Positions 10,275 to 18,666 of a stretch of DNA of 64,000 nucleotides are shown here, one piece after another. The position numbers and the translations under genes are program-made. This DNA comes from UBA1952 sp965246855 (GTDB taxonomy: Bacteria > Bacteroidota > Bacteroidia > Chitinophagales > Chitinophagaceae), in contig CBDFFP010000005.1 in NCBI GenBank assembly GCA_965246855.1, forward strand, positions 434,001 to 498,000, in the 5' to 3' direction. The notes under the pieces were generated by a model. The model saw only the letters and a program-made list of their open reading frames with translations, was not told the DNA's origin and searched no databases. Each line of letters starts with the position of its first letter. Position 1 is the stretch's first letter.

Positions 10275-10952
10275 TCATAATATCGCTTTACTTGCCTCAT
10301 CCAGCACATCATTTTCAAAGCTGTCCAGATAAATCTGTGTGGTCTTTTCACTTGTGTGCCCCAGCGCCTGACTAATAACGCCAATAGACTGTCCACTCTT
10401 TTTCAACGCCGTGGCATAGGAGTGGCGCGCCACATAGGTTGTCACTTTTAACTCCTCCATCCCAATGGCTTCGGCAATGAATTTTAGGTCTTTATTGACC
10501 TGACGCAGCACCTTTTTGATACGATTCCGAATGGAAACTTCCGTTGGAAAATCTGGGTTTAGAATCGGAAAGATGTAGCTATCCTGGCCGGTGTAATAGT
10601 GCTCCTTGTAGTAAGCTAACATTTCCTGTGCAGGCTCCAGCAAGCCAATGCTGTACTGCTGCTTCGATTTCGTTCTGGTATAGTGCAGCCTGCCATACTG
10701 GATGTCTGACCACTTCAGCCGCGCCATGTCGTTGAGATTGATGCCCCGGTTGTAATAGCTGAACATGAGGTACTGCTGGGAGTGAAACAACTGTGTCTCT
10801 GGCTTTGTGGCGTACTCCCGTATTCTGTGGATGTCCTCTTTAGGCACAGCACGTTTGCGGGTCTTCGGGTTGCGGAACTTGGCGAAGCCATACTCATTGA
10901 ACGGGTCAAAGTCGGTGAAGTGCCAAATTTTTTGGGAAGCCTGATTTACAAC
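10275..10952 (-). pseudogene. Truncated tyrosine recombinase (integrase), catalytic half
   Basis: About 225 codons remain, opening immediately after two tandem stop codons and without a credible start; the family in Bacteroidetes is usually near 400 residues. The remaining part holds the catalytic domain: the FSYYNRGINLNDMARLKW segment with the first Arg, a Lys-bearing beta hairpin (YTRTKSKQQYS), box II as TTYVARHSYAT, LGHTSEKTTQIYL with the late His and the Tyr nucleophile. The N-terminal SAM-like DNA-binding domain is lost; only FTDFDPFNEYGFAKFRNPKT precedes the catalytic core. The break coincides with the 3' end of the Omp85-like gene, 7 bp away. It is best read as a relic of a mobile element whose arrival or loss may explain the atypical cluster to its left. 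A GTG at 10847 could start a short product, but that seems unlikely to be functional. Confidence 0.75.
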
Positions 10953-10959
10953 TTATTAA

Positions 10960-12123
10960 TCAGAAAGCCTCTCCGGTAAAGAAGTAAAAGCCAATAGTTC
11001 CGTCAGATGTTACCCCCAGATCAAAGCGCAGATAAACATCCTTATTGGGGAATAAAAGATACCGAACCCCTGCGCCACCCGCCAGTCTGGTTTTCTGAAA
11101 ATCATAGGCGCTGAACGAAGGCGCTACCGTGGCTGCCCCCAAGAAAGCAACACCGCCGAAGCGCCTGGAAAAGGCAAAGGGTAGCCATCGGTGTTCCACT
11201 TGGGCGGCTATCAGCTCCCGATCCCGGTAACGGCCATGATAGTAGCCCCGCATAATGGATTCCCCACCCAACAGCGCAAGCTGATTAAACGGAAGGTCAC
11301 CGGAGGCGCTTTGCAGTAACACCTGGCCCGCCAATACCCGATTGCTGCTGAGGGGTCTATAAGCCCGCGCATCCACCATAAGGCTATAAAACTGACGGTC
11401 AGATCCCCAGGTTGGCCGGTAATCCAACCCGGAAAGTTCCGCGTAGATGCCACGGCGGGCATTCAGGGCATTGCGCCGACTATCATACATCAATACACCG
11501 CCGATGCCGACATTGCGTGTGCCTTCAATACCCGACGGAAGCGCTATTGCGGGGCCGTCTTTGGGTTGGTTGAAATGAGGATTCAGCAATTGCTGATAAT
11601 CTCCCTGAAGACCTAAGAACACATTCTTCGCAATTCCTTTAAGCACCTTCTCCCGTAGGGAGATGTAAGTGGCGTCAACGGTAGCAGGCTTGGTAATACC
11701 CGGATCGGGGCCAATGCCATAGTACAATAAAGGCAAGTACTGATAATAACCACGTCCCAGAAAGGCCCATTTGTCTTTATCGCTGTAGAAATTATGTTCC
11801 ATCGAAAGACCATATTGGGCTTTGAAGGTGCCAAAAAGAAATGCGGTCAGTCCACTTTGGCGATTGTTTGTATCGTCCTGAGCTTTGTACAGCAACAGCG
11901 CCGTAGCGCCGATTTGAAAACCTGTTTCCGGCGAATAGCCAACAGTTGGCGAAAACCGCAAGGCTGTTTCTTCGGGACGGGTGGAATCAACAATAACATT
12001 GCGAATGGCCCGTCCCATCTTCGTCTGGCGGGAAATAAGGCGCGAGAAGCCAATGCTATCCTGTGCAACGGAGAAGGTCGCAGACAAAAGGAATAGAGAA
12101 ACAAGAGAAAATATTGGCTTCAT
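10960..12123 (-). CDS. BamA/TamA (Omp85) family outer-membrane protein
   Basis: The 387-residue product has a signal peptide (FSLVSLFLLSATFSVAQ) and then a series of amphipathic beta strands. The motif LLGGESIMRGYYHGRYRDRE corresponds to the conserved L6 loop (VRGF/Y-type lid lock) of Omp85 barrels, and the C-terminus ends in an aromatic strand (GTIGFYFFTGEAF). There is no room for a full POTRA series, so it is a short 16-strand-type surface-antigen family member and not BamA itself. It is transcribed away from the RND efflux operon, with repeat array A between them. Cargo or partner cannot be told from the sequence. Confidence 0.8.
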   Translation of the reverse strand: MKPIFSLVSLFLLSATFSVAQDSIGFSRLISRQTKMGRAIRNVIVDSTRPEETALRFSPTVGYSPETGFQIGATALLLYKAQDDTNNRQSGLTAFLFGTFKAQYGLSMEHNFYSDKDKWAFLGRGYYQYLPLLYYGIGPDPGITKPATVDATYISLREKVLKGIAKNVFLGLQGDYQQLLNPHFNQPKDGPAIALPSGIEGTRNVGIGGVLMYDSRRNALNARRGIYAELSGLDYRPTWGSDRQFYSLMVDARAYRPLSSNRVLAGQVLLQSASGDLPFNQLALLGGESIMRGYYHGRYRDRELIAAQVEHRWLPFAFSRRFGGVAFLGAATVAPSFSAYDFQKTRLAGGAGVRYLLFPNKDVYLRFDLGVTSDGTIGFYFFTGEAF

Positions 12124-12230
12124 AAGAATAGTGTTGCTAAATCCATTGTTCTAAAACCAAGCCGTGAATACAGGAGCCAACAACTCGTCGGGATGGGCTT
12201 TACAGGACTACCCAACCAAATTCTCGCTAT

Positions 12231-12490
12231 TTTTAAGCTGCCGGGGAGGGTTGGAAAATGACTTTTAAGCCTTTCCAAATGACTTTTAAGCCCTTCTAAG
12301 TCATTTGGAAAATGACTTTTAAGCCTTTCCAAATGACTTTTAAAGCCTTCTAAGTCATTTAGAAAGCTTGGAAAATGACTTTTCTTTCGTTCTAAGTCAT
12401 TTAGAAGGCTTGGAAAATGACTTTTAAAGCCTTCCAAGTCACTTGGAAGGACTGGAAAATGACTTTTCAATCCTTCTAAGTGATTTGGAA
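12231..12490. repeat. 21-bp-periodic array A (intergenic)
   Basis: About eleven imperfect units follow each other with a strict 21-bp or 42-bp step, apart from one 33-bp step. Typical units are ATGACTTTTAAGCCTTTCCAA followed by one starting GTCATTT, so AATGACTT and AAGTCATT alternate as inverted words and could form serial hairpins. The left edge (12231-12257) is a 27-bp segment found again, 24 of 27 bases identical, at the left edge of array B (18029-18055). On the minus strand the array stays open as heptads KSHFPxL/xNDLEGF, with only a TTG to start from. It lies between divergent promoters of the Omp85-like gene and the efflux operon. Confidence 0.85.
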
Positions 12491-12737
12491 GCGGTAGTCA
12501 GCAGCTTTAGATAACAGAATATGTTTCTGCATCGTTTCCACTCTTTTCTCTACAGAAAGTAAACAGAATTGCCAAATACCTTTAGCGCGATTTTTTTAAT
12601 TGTAGAAATGAGACCGGCGATGGAGATACCGTACAAACACTTATGTTCCCAATCGCCGGGCGCATAGGGCTACATTCGCCGGATTTTCCAGAAAAACGCC
12701 TGCATCCCCATCAAACCCATCACAAGCTCCGGCAACC

Positions 12738-13982
12738 ATGAGTAGAAGGCATGTACTTGTGCTGTTGATTCTTTTATATGGCGCACAAATGACCGCACAG
12801 GAGGTGAGCCTGGATACCTATGTGCAAACGGCTACAGTAAGGAGTCCGCTGTTGCGGGAACTCCGTAATACGGTCCGGTCTGCGGCTATAGACAGTCAAC
12901 TGATTCGGGCGGCCTATAAACCGCAGATTGGTTTTACGACTTTCAACAGCTTTGCGCCTGCTAATAACCGCTTTGGATATGATGCCGCCGTAACGAACGG
13001 CGGCCAGTTCAGCACACTGGCAGGCGTCAATCAGGCCTTCGCCAGCCGGTACAAGCTGAGAACACAATATCAATCGGCAGCCCTCACAGCCGATTCCGCA
13101 CGTGTTGCCACTGCCATCTCCGGGCAGGATTTAATAAGGGCCGTAACGGCGCAATACCTGACCACCTTTGGCGATCAGCAACAGTTGATAGCGCTGACGG
13201 AAATCAACCGGCTCTTGGTCAACGAAGGCACCCTTCTAAAGCATCTGACGCAAAACAATTTTTACCGGCAAACGGATTACCTGACCTTCCTCGTTACGCA
13301 AAACCAGCAGGAGCTTCAATTAAAGCAGACACACATCCAGTACCTGACCGATTTTGCCAACCTTAATTATCTCTGCGGCATCATCGACACGGCGGTGAGC
13401 ACCAAAATCCTGACCCTCCCGCAACTGGAGCCTTTGCTCTTCCCGGACATGCTTTCATCGGTATTCTTTCAGAAATACCACCTCGACAGTCTGCGGTTGG
13501 TTAACAACGTGAAGCTTGTTAATCTGGCCTACCGCCCGAGGCTGGGCATCTTTGCAGATGCGGGTTATAGCACGTCTGTGCTCAGCACATTCTACAACAA
13601 TTTCGGCGCCAGTGGCGGCTTCAGCGTCTCCTTGCCCATCTACGACGGCAGACGCCGCAGGCTGTACCTACGGCAAATCGCGCTCCAGGAAGATACGCGG
13701 GTCGGATACCGCGACTTCTTTTTTCAACAGTACCGGGAACAACTGGCAGGACTGGCACAACAGCTGTCCGCCACAGACGTGTTGCTCCGGGATATCAACG
13801 AGCAGATACAGTACGCGAAAGGATTGATTGACGTAAATGAAAAGCTGTTGCAGACCGGCGATGCGCGCATTCCGGATTTCGTAATCGCCATCAACAATTA
13901 TCTGACAGCGAAAACCCTCCTGACGCAGAACCGCATCAGCCGTCTGCAGCTCATCAATCAGATCAATTATTGGAACCGATGA
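12738..13982 (+). CDS. TolC-like outer-membrane efflux protein
   Basis: The 414-residue product carries a signal peptide (LVLLILLYGAQMTAQ) and the alternating long alpha-helical and short beta segments of the outer-membrane efflux protein (OEP) family, e.g. SPLLRELRNTVRSAAIDSQL in the first half and LDSLRLVNNVKLVNLAYRPR in the second. TolC-type proteins form a trimeric exit duct through the outer membrane. Its stop overlaps the start of the periplasmic adaptor by 4 bp (ATGA), and the RND pump follows, giving a complete tripartite exporter in one operon. Somewhat shorter than E. coli TolC, as usual for CusC/CzcC-like Bacteroidetes members. Confidence 0.88.
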   Translation: MSRRHVLVLLILLYGAQMTAQEVSLDTYVQTATVRSPLLRELRNTVRSAAIDSQLIRAAYKPQIGFTTFNSFAPANNRFGYDAAVTNGGQFSTLAGVNQAFASRYKLRTQYQSAALTADSARVATAISGQDLIRAVTAQYLTTFGDQQQLIALTEINRLLVNEGTLLKHLTQNNFYRQTDYLTFLVTQNQQELQLKQTHIQYLTDFANLNYLCGIIDTAVSTKILTLPQLEPLLFPDMLSSVFFQKYHLDSLRLVNNVKLVNLAYRPRLGIFADAGYSTSVLSTFYNNFGASGGFSVSLPIYDGRRRRLYLRQIALQEDTRVGYRDFFFQQYREQLAGLAQQLSATDVLLRDINEQIQYAKGLIDVNEKLLQTGDARIPDFVIAINNYLTAKTLLTQNRISRLQLINQINYWNR

Positions 13983-14938
13983 ACGCGAACTCCTTCCTGA
14001 AGCGCCGCCTGCTTCTTATCCTTCTGGGCGCCTGTATGGCAAGTGCCTGCAGTCGTAAAAAAGAGGCGGATGCAGCAGGCCAATCAAAGGACGTACACAC
14101 CCGGACGCCTGTAACGGTAACGACCTTCTCGGAAACGCCCCTTATAGAATACGTGGAACTCAACGCTACCTCGCAGTTCATGCAGAAGAACTACGTGAAG
14201 GCAACAGTGAACGGCTATATCCAGACAGCCGATGCGATGCTGGGCAAATTTGTAACCAAAGGCCAGCCACTGTTCACCCTCAAAACAAAGGAAGCGCAGA
14301 GCATCGGCAATGCGGTCAATAAGCTGGATCCTTCTTTCCGGTTTTCCGGCGTCAGCACCATCACGGCCTCCGGGCGAGGCTACATCACTGTGCTCAGCCA
14401 CCAGCCCGGGGATTATGTGCAGGACGGCGAGCAGCTTGCCATCATAAACGACGCGGAATCCTTCGCTTTTATCCTGAACCTTCCCTATGAGCTGCGCCCG
14501 TATCTGCTTCAGCAGAAAACAGTGCAGCTCTCCCTGCCCGACAGCACCGTTTTGTCCGGCACCATTGCCAGCATCATTCCTTCCGTTGACCCGGCCTCGC
14601 AAACCCAGCAGGTGGTTATCAAAGTGCCGGGTGCGGCGTCGATTCCTGAAAACCTGATAGCCAAAGTGCGCATCGTAAAAACGCGGAGCACTTCGGGCCA
14701 ATCCCTGCCCAAAACGGCCCTGCTGAGCAACGAAGCGCAGAGCGAATACTGGGTGATGAAGATGACGGATGACAGCACTGCCGTAAAGGTTCCGGTAGAC
14801 CGCGGCCTGGAATTAAAAGACATGGTGGAAATCAGGAGTCCGCGCTTCGCCACAGGCGACCGGATTCTTATCTCCGGCAATTATGGGCTACCGGATACGG
14901 CGGGTGTTGTGATAGAGCCTAAACAAGCGCGCCCGTGA
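13979..14938 (+). CDS. RND efflux periplasmic adaptor, lipoprotein
   Basis: The 319-residue product begins with a lipoprotein signal (LLLILLGACMASAC) so it is anchored in the inner membrane facing the periplasm. The mature part shows the membrane-fusion-protein plan: a barrel/lipoyl half (NYVKATVNGYIQTADAMLGK, PLFTLKTKEAQ), a very short or missing hairpin, a second lipoyl half (GRGYITVLSHQPGDYVQDGE), and a beta-barrel domain. ATG at 13979 overlaps the TolC-like stop; an ORF start at 13970 is unlikely. Adaptors link RND pumps to the outer-membrane duct, and the three genes overlap, indicating translational coupling. The reduced coiled-coil hairpin is unusual for the family and may reflect the short TolC partner. 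Confidence 0.85.
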   Translation: MNANSFLKRRLLLILLGACMASACSRKKEADAAGQSKDVHTRTPVTVTTFSETPLIEYVELNATSQFMQKNYVKATVNGYIQTADAMLGKFVTKGQPLFTLKTKEAQSIGNAVNKLDPSFRFSGVSTITASGRGYITVLSHQPGDYVQDGEQLAIINDAESFAFILNLPYELRPYLLQQKTVQLSLPDSTVLSGTIASIIPSVDPASQTQQVVIKVPGAASIPENLIAKVRIVKTRSTSGQSLPKTALLSNEAQSEYWVMKMTDDSTAVKVPVDRGLELKDMVEIRSPRFATGDRILISGNYGLPDTAGVVIEPKQARP

Positions 14939-17900
14939 GTTTCTTTTACCGGTACCGAAGCCCGCTCACCGCCGTCCTCGCCCTTATCCTTTTGGGCGGC
15001 GTCTTCGCCTACACCAAAGTGCAAACGGCGCTGTTTCCGGAAATCACTTTCCCTAAAATCAAAATCATCGCCGACGCAGGCCTGCAACCCGTCGATAAGA
15101 TGATGGTAACGGTAACCAAGCCGCTGGAGATTGCTATCAAGCAGGTACCTGACCTGCAAACCGTACGCAGCACAACCAGCCGCGGCTCCTGCGAGATTTC
15201 GGCGTTCATGAACTGGAATGCGAACATCGACTTCGCCCAGCAACGCATTGAATCGCGCATTGCCCAGATCCGCAATACCCTGCCCGCCGGTGTGCAAATC
15301 AGCGTAGAGCGCATGAATCCGTCTATCCTGCCGGTAATGGGCTACACGCTGGAAAGCCATGAACGCACACCCATCGACATGCGCCAACTGGCGTCCTACA
15401 TCATCAGGCCGTTTCTCTCCCAGGTAGCAGGCGTAAGCGAAGTGCGCGTCATTGGCGGGCGGCAAAAGGAATACTGGATTACGCTCGACCAGCAGAAGAT
15501 GAGCGCACTGGGCTTGTCGCCGGACAGCATCAATGCAGCACTGGCCGCAACGAACTTTATTACCAGCAACGGATACCTCTCGGACTACCGCCTGCTGTAT
15601 CTCACGGTTACGGACGCAACGGTGCGGACGGTAAATGATCTCAACAACGTGGTTGTTCGCAACGATGGCCTGCGCATCGTGCGGCTGCGGGACGTCTCCA
15701 CCGTGGGCGTTCACGAGGCCACCGAATACATCCGCATCAACGCCAACGGACGGGAAGGCCTGCTGATTGCCGTCATCAAGCAGCCCAACGCCAATCTCAT
15801 CGACGTGTCTGCCGCGATGGAGGGGAAAATCGCTGCGCTTAAAGCCCTGCTGCCGCCGGATGTTACCATCCGTCCCTACTATATCCAGGCAGACTTCGTA
15901 AACGATGCCGTCCGCAGCGTGATGGACTCGCTGTGGATCGGCCTTGTTCTGGCCATCGTCGTTGCGGTTATTTTTCTGCGCTCCCTCAAAGCCAGCGCAA
16001 CGATTCTCCTTACCATTCCGGTAACCCTGTGCCTGACCCTGATTGTGCTGTATGCCATCGGCTACACGTTCAACATCATGACGCTCGGGGCCATTGCCGC
16101 AGCCATCGGATTAATCATTGATGATGCCATCGTTGTGGTGGAACAGATTCACCGCACGCATGAAGAACACCCGGACGAGCCTACAAAGACGCTGGTTCAA
16201 AAGGCAATCGGCTATCTCTTCCCGGCCATGCTGGGTTCCTCCGTCAGCACCATCGTCATCTTCGTTCCTTTTCTGCTGATGACGGGCGTAGCCGGTGCCT
16301 ATTTCAAGGTGATGACCAACACCATGATCATCACGCTGGTGTGTTCGTTTTTTGTGACGTGGATAGGCTTGCCGGTCATCTACCTGCTGCTGACGCGCAA
16401 GAAGAAAGCGCGTACCAAACCGGCACCCCCCCCCATCGCACACGAAGTAAAGCAGCAGCGGTGGGTTGCCTGGTTTATCACAAGGCCGTGGGTCAGCATC
16501 GGCATGGCTGCCTTGCTGATTGCGATGATTGCCCTTATCCTTCCCCAACTGGAAACCGGCTTCCTGCCGGAAATGGATGAAGGCAGCATTGTGATGGATT
16601 ATTCTTCCCCGCCCGGCACCTCGCTTGAAGAAACAGACCGGATGCTGCGCGAGATAGAAAAGATGATCACCAAAATACCCGAGGTGCAGGCCTACAGCCG
16701 ACGCACCGGTACGCAGATGGGCTTCTTCATCACAGAGCCTAACACCGGCGATTACCTGATCCAGCTAAAGAAAGACCGCAGCAAAAGCACCGATGAAGTA
16801 ACGGCAGACCTCCGCGCCCGGATTGAAGCCTCCCAACCGGCCCTGCGCGTGGACTTTGGACAGGTAATCGGCGATATGCTCGGCGACCTGATGGAATCCG
16901 TGCAGCCGATTGAGCTGAAGATTTTTGGCAACGACCAGAAACAACTCCAGACGCTTTCGGCGCAGGTGGCAGACGTAATCGGTAAGGTTCCGGGCGCCGC
17001 CGATGTGTTCAACGGGATTGTGATTGCCGGGCCTTCCGTCAATATCATCCCCGATTACGGACGGCTGGCCCAGTTTGGCGTTACGCCCGCAAGCCTGCAA
17101 TACCAACTGCAAACCGCCCTGGAAGGCAATGTGGTAAGTACGATTCTGGAAGCCGAACAGCAACCGCCCGTGCGCATCGTGTATCCCGGCAACCGCCGGC
17201 TCAGCATTGCCGACATTCCCAACCTACAGCTCTCAATTGCCGGGGGCAAACTTCAGCCCATTACGCAGCTTGCCAGTGTACACATCAGCCCCGGAGATGC
17301 GGAACTGAAGCGGGAAAACCTGCAAAGCATGGGTGTGGTGACGGCTCGTTTGGAAGGACGCGGCCTCGGCTCGGTGATGAGCGAGATTAAAGACAAGGTT
17401 GGGAAGGGTGTGGTTCTCCCGGCAGGCTATCACATAGAATATGGAGGCTCTTACGCGCAGCAACAGCAATCCTTCCGCGAGCTTTTGCTCATTCTTTTCA
17501 CCGCAGCGCTCCTGGTCTTTGGCGTTATTCTTTTTCTGTTCCGGGATTTCCGGGTAGCGCTCCTGATTGTGCTGCTTGCCGTGCTGGGCATTTCGGGTTC
17601 CTATCTCGGCCTGTTCCTTACCCATACGCCCCTGAACGTAGGCTCCTATACGGGCCTCATTATGATTGTCGGCATCATTGGCGAGAATGCCATCTTCACC
17701 TTTCTTCAGGTTCAGGAAGAGCTGCATCACAAAACGGTAGATGAAGCCATCATTTATTCCATCTCCACGCGCCTGCGCCCCAAACTCATGACCGCTTTGG
17801 GAGCCATCATTGCCCTGATGCCCCTGGCGCTGGGCATTGGTACAGGTGCGCAACTGCACCAGCCGCTGGCCATTGCTGTGATTGGCGGATTTGTTATTGC

Positions 17901-17985
17901 CCTGCCCCTGCTGCTGGTGGTGTTGCCTACATTCCTGCGGCTGTTTGTCAGGAACAGCGGGCCGGAAGAAAAAGATGGAGATTAA
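14935..17985 (+). CDS. RND superfamily efflux pump (AcrB-like)
   Basis: The 1016-residue product has the two-fold RND architecture: TM1 near the N-terminus, a periplasmic porter domain, TM2-6, a second porter domain and TM8-12. TM4 reads GLIIDDAIVVVE (around residue 390), with the paired acidic residues that relay protons in hydrophobe/amphiphile exporters; metal-exporting relatives have a different pattern. Typical family segments include FPEITFPKIKI and ETGFLPEMDEGS. GTG at 14935 overlaps the adaptor stop (GTGA). With the two upstream genes it should expel drugs, bile-salt-like or other amphipathic compounds from periplasm and cytoplasm; substrate unknown. Downstream array B includes a strong hairpin likely to end transcription. 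Confidence 0.9.
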   Translation: MSFFYRYRSPLTAVLALILLGGVFAYTKVQTALFPEITFPKIKIIADAGLQPVDKMMVTVTKPLEIAIKQVPDLQTVRSTTSRGSCEISAFMNWNANIDFAQQRIESRIAQIRNTLPAGVQISVERMNPSILPVMGYTLESHERTPIDMRQLASYIIRPFLSQVAGVSEVRVIGGRQKEYWITLDQQKMSALGLSPDSINAALAATNFITSNGYLSDYRLLYLTVTDATVRTVNDLNNVVVRNDGLRIVRLRDVSTVGVHEATEYIRINANGREGLLIAVIKQPNANLIDVSAAMEGKIAALKALLPPDVTIRPYYIQADFVNDAVRSVMDSLWIGLVLAIVVAVIFLRSLKASATILLTIPVTLCLTLIVLYAIGYTFNIMTLGAIAAAIGLIIDDAIVVVEQIHRTHEEHPDEPTKTLVQKAIGYLFPAMLGSSVSTIVIFVPFLLMTGVAGAYFKVMTNTMIITLVCSFFVTWIGLPVIYLLLTRKKKARTKPAPPPIAHEVKQQRWVAWFITRPWVSIGMAALLIAMIALILPQLETGFLPEMDEGSIVMDYSSPPGTSLEETDRMLREIEKMITKIPEVQAYSRRTGTQMGFFITEPNTGDYLIQLKKDRSKSTDEVTADLRARIEASQPALRVDFGQVIGDMLGDLMESVQPIELKIFGNDQKQLQTLSAQVADVIGKVPGAADVFNGIVIAGPSVNIIPDYGRLAQFGVTPASLQYQLQTALEGNVVSTILEAEQQPPVRIVYPGNRRLSIADIPNLQLSIAGGKLQPITQLASVHISPGDAELKRENLQSMGVVTARLEGRGLGSVMSEIKDKVGKGVVLPAGYHIEYGGSYAQQQQSFRELLLILFTAALLVFGVILFLFRDFRVALLIVLLAVLGISGSYLGLFLTHTPLNVGSYTGLIMIVGIIGENAIFTFLQVQEELHHKTVDEAIIYSISTRLRPKLMTALGAIIALMPLALGIGTGAQLHQPLAIAVIGGFVIALPLLLVVLPTFLRLFVRNSGPEEKDGD

Positions 17986-18028
17986 GAGCCTGTCCGGGAA
18001 ATAGTCTGCAAGGCCCGTTCGGATAGGC

Positions 18029-18255
18029 TTTTAAGCTGCCGGGAAAGATTGGAAAGCGATTTTCTTTCCCTTCCAACTCATTTTCTTCGATTTCCACCCC
18101 TCTTTTCCCTTCTTCCAAGAGGGGTGGAAGGATTGAAACCCCTCTTTTCAGTCCTTCCACCCCTGTTGGAAAGACTGAAACCCCTTCTTTAAGTCCTTCC
18201 ACCCCTGGTGGAAGGACTTAAAGAAGGGGTGGAAGAAGCAAAAGAAGGGGTGGAA
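18029..18255. repeat. 21/42-bp-periodic array B with long hairpin
   Basis: After the 27-bp boundary shared with array A, units step by 42 bp (two 21-mers), then by 21 bp (two units beginning AAAGAAGGGGTGGAA). The words differ completely from array A, being based on CTTCCACCCCT and its complement. Positions 18181-18229 form a perfect inverted repeat with 23-bp arms and a 3-base loop, able to act as a transcription terminator or RNA-processing hairpin for the efflux operon. The minus strand stays open as heptads similar in style to array A (both end in PGSLK), with no credible start. Confidence 0.85.
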
Positions 18256-18288
18256 ACAGGGAATTAAGCCATGTTGAGAGATTGGGAT

Positions 18289-18449
18289 AAGCCCCGTAGG
18301 GGCGCAGGTTTGGTAGCTTTTGTTTGGAACAAAAGAAGATAAAGTCCCGTAGGGACGCAGGTTTGATTAGACCAAACCTGCGTCCCTACGGGACTTCCTT
18401 ATCTAATAAAAACAGCTTTTTCTACCAAACCTGCGCCCCTACGGGGCTG
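18289..18449. repeat. Nested double palindrome of REP-like units
   Basis: Four copies of a unit containing CCCGTAGGGRCGCAGGTTTG are arranged as two nested inverted pairs: 18289-18315 with 18423-18449 (26 of 27 bases) and 18342-18365 with 18373-18396 (perfect over 24 bp). Similar units are common between genes in Bacteroidetes. The nested order would let the whole 160-bp stretch fold as one cruciform or long RNA hairpin. Confidence 0.85.
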
Positions 18450-18583
18450 CAAAAACGCCTTTTGCAAGAACTGTTATACCATTTAGACCTCAAAATGAGC
18501 TGCGGCCTTTTCCCCATTTTCTGAGATTGCGGCTCAAGGCCGCAATGACAAAACGCGGGAACGAAAACGGGTGTTCCTCTCTC

Positions 18584-18614
18584 GTTTTGTCACCCTGCCG
18601 AAAGGCAGGGTCTC
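18584..18614. repeat. Half copy of dispersed inverted-repeat element
   Basis: TTTTGTCACCCTGCCGAAAG and the paired GGCAGGGTCTC form a short palindrome of the TTTGTCATCC-type element found again at 45821 and 56981. It lies directly downstream (3') of the secreted nuclease gene. Confidence 0.6.
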
Positions 18615-18666
18615 ACAAGAACACAGCTTTTTGGAGACCACCCATTTTGATGTCCAAACGGTATTA

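Noticed and set aside
10275..10952. Functional integrase of a resident element
   Set aside because: The N-terminal half is missing, no intact element or attachment sites are seen.
12120..12470. 116-codon minus-strand frame in array A as a gene
   Set aside because: It consists of the 21-bp repeat, starts at a TTG with no promoter, and equivalent frames exist on both strands of the other arrays.
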